Both the position numbers and the translations under genes were made by a program. A DNA stretch of 64,000 nucleotides from JBQTGK01 sp052400665 (GTDB taxonomy: Bacteria > Bacteroidota > Bacteroidia > Bacteroidales > Marinifilaceae). The notes under the pieces are model-generated. The model searched no databases and was not told the DNA's origin. It saw only the letters and a program-made list of their open reading frames with translations. Below, piece after piece: positions 62,768-64,000 of the stretch. The stretch is from NCBI GenBank assembly GCA_052400665.1, contig JBQTGK010000002.1, one strand, 5' to 3'. Positions within the stretch are counted from its first letter, which is position 1. Each line of letters opens with the position of its first letter.

Positions 62768-64000
62768 ATGAAGATAAGAAACGACTGGCGGATATGGTTA
62801 TTATTCGCTCTTGCTATAATTTCTACTCTTTTTGTTACTCACGTAATTAAGAAGGACTTTGATAAAATTGCCAAAACTGAGTTTTTGTTTGAATGTAAGG
62901 AGATTACAAGTAAAATAGAATTAAGACTAGATGCTCATGCTCGATTGTTGCAAAGTGGAGTAGCATTTTGGAATGCTTCTGATTTTGTTAATGGAAAAGA
63001 CTGGAAAGAGTTTATTAAAAAGTCGAAAGTGGATGAAAACCTGCCTGGAATTTTGGGTACTGGATTTGCTAAAATTATAAAAAAAGAAAATTTAGAAGAG
63101 CATTGTATACAATATCAAAATTCAGGTTATCATTCATATAAGGTTTGGCCAGAGTTTACAAGAGATGTGTATACTTCAATTGTTATGTTGGAGCCACTTA
63201 ACGATCGCAATCTGCGCGCCATTGGTTATGATATGATGACTGAATCTGTACGAAGAAATGCGATGGAACGAGCCAGAGATTATGATATTGCCGCTTTATC
63301 GGGAAAAGTGTTGTTGGTGCAAGAGATAGGTAATGAGGTGCAGGCAGGTAACCTAATGTATGTACCTGTTTATAAAAAAGGATTACCCGTTTCGAATGTT
63401 GAACAAAGAAGAGCTGCAATAATTGGTTGGGTGTACAGCGCTTATCGCATGAATGACTTGGTAGGTGGAATACTGAAAGGTTGGGATTTTAATAAAGGAC
63501 AAAGAGAGCTGCAATTAAATATATATGATGGTAATTCAATTTTGAATGACAATATTTTGTTTAAATCTCACAAAGATTCTTTACAGAAAATTGAAAAGAC
63601 TGTTCGTTTTTCTTCACATGTAAATGTTGATTTTAATGGGCATACATGGGTATTGGAATATAAGCAAATTAAAGGTAATCTATATAAAGATTATGAAGGT
63701 GTTTTATATGTATTCATAGGAGGAATAATAATAAGTTTTTTGCTGTTACTGCTTGTAAAATCGTTGGTAGAGACAAATTATAAAGCTCAGGAAATAGCAC
63801 ATAGTTTAACTTTTCAACTTAAAGAAAATGAGATACAATTAAACGAATCACAGAAGATCGCAAGTTTAGGACGATATTCTTTAGATATTGTTGCAGGTAA
63901 GTGGAAAAGTTCGGAGGTTTTGGATAGAATTCTAGGAATAGAAAGTAATAAAATACATACAGTTGATGCCTGGCTTAATTTAATACATCCTGATGATAGA
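62768..64000 (+). CDS. CHASE-domain sensor protein (partial, 3' end missing)
   Basis: 411 codons open to the end of the window; translated by eye from ATG 62768. N-terminal helix (IWLLFALAIISTLFVTHVI), a CHASE domain (about 30-270) with AFWNASDF and GFAKIIKK, a second helix near 315-335 (LYVFIGGIIISFLLLLLVKSL), then the start of a PAS domain (about 362-411, WLNLIHPDD). The C-terminus should be a histidine kinase or cyclase but is not visible. CHASE domains sense small molecules in the periplasm; the ligand is unknown. Confidence 0.88.
   Translation, partial: MKIRNDWRIWLLFALAIISTLFVTHVIKKDFDKIAKTEFLFECKEITSKIELRLDAHARLLQSGVAFWNASDFVNGKDWKEFIKKSKVDENLPGILGTGFAKIIKKENLEEHCIQYQNSGYHSYKVWPEFTRDVYTSIVMLEPLNDRNLRAIGYDMMTESVRRNAMERARDYDIAALSGKVLLVQEIGNEVQAGNLMYVPVYKKGLPVSNVEQRRAAIIGWVYSAYRMNDLVGGILKGWDFNKGQRELQLNIYDGNSILNDNILFKSHKDSLQKIEKTVRFSSHVNVDFNGHTWVLEYKQIKGNLYKDYEGVLYVFIGGIIISFLLLLLVKSLVETNYKAQEIAHSLTFQLKENEIQLNESQKIASLGRYSLDIVAGKWKSSEVLDRILGIESNKIHTVDAWLNLIHPDDR

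Noticed and set aside
1..64000. CRISPR arrays, tRNA and rRNA genes
   Set aside because: No regularly spaced repeats of 25-40 bases and no tRNA- or rRNA-like sequence were seen in the intergenic regions.

Overview
The window is AT-rich and gene-dense and reads as a chromosomal segment of a Bacteroidota bacterium, most likely of the Bacteroidales/Marinilabiliales type (inference from gene content; no rRNA is present to place it). Pointers are an UpxY-family NusG paralogue heading a capsule locus, a five-repeat DUF349 protein, a DUF4369 lipoprotein, a FecR-like fragment, promoter-like TAnnTTTG boxes, and A-rich leaders that mostly lack Shine-Dalgarno sequences. I see no tRNA, rRNA, CRISPR array or intact insertion sequence.

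Layout. 1-8.4 kb is housekeeping: DUF349 protein, pyrG, yidC and a maeB-type malic enzyme fused to a phosphotransacetylase domain. 8.4-32.8 kb is one long plus-strand surface-polysaccharide locus of the Wzx/Wzy type. A roughly 600-bp leader with a 27-bp palindrome and a hairpin precedes the UpxY antiterminator. Then come UDP-ManNAcA synthesis (wecC, wecB), a flippase, an aminotransferase, glycosyltransferases, a polymerase, two NodB-like deacetylases, two FemAB/GNAT-like acyltransferases, an ATP-grasp enzyme and an AMP-forming ligase. The priming transferase, Wza-like exporter and Wzc-like tyrosine kinase lie at the 3' end. A GT2 plus FemAB-like pair occurs twice, which suggests duplication and modular growth of the locus.

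32.9-38.7 kb holds a HAD-like phosphatase, a DbpA-type helicase and two genes each broken by one in-frame TAA: a 66-codon ORF and an orphan adenine methyltransferase. It continues with tdh and a DUF4369 lipoprotein. 38.8-51.1 kb is rich in envelope redox and peptide metabolism: a FecR-like mini-protein, a secreted thioredoxin, an MFS/POT-like transporter, a stand-alone DsbD alpha domain beside a complete DsbD, an M16 peptidase, a cysteine desulfidase-family enzyme and trxB. 51.2-64 kb carries a FUSC membrane protein, three sensor histidine kinases without adjacent response regulators (one with a haem-c site, one with a CHASE domain running off the end), a serine beta-lactamase-like hydrolase, Hsp20, a CPA-type antiporter and two unknown membrane proteins.

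Main targets for follow-up: the polysaccharide locus with its leader structures and unusual acyl/aminoacyl-modification gene set, the two nonsense-interrupted genes, the TGTCATT array before hsp20, and the structured element before the antiporter. Nothing here can be claimed as a proven new system from sequence alone.
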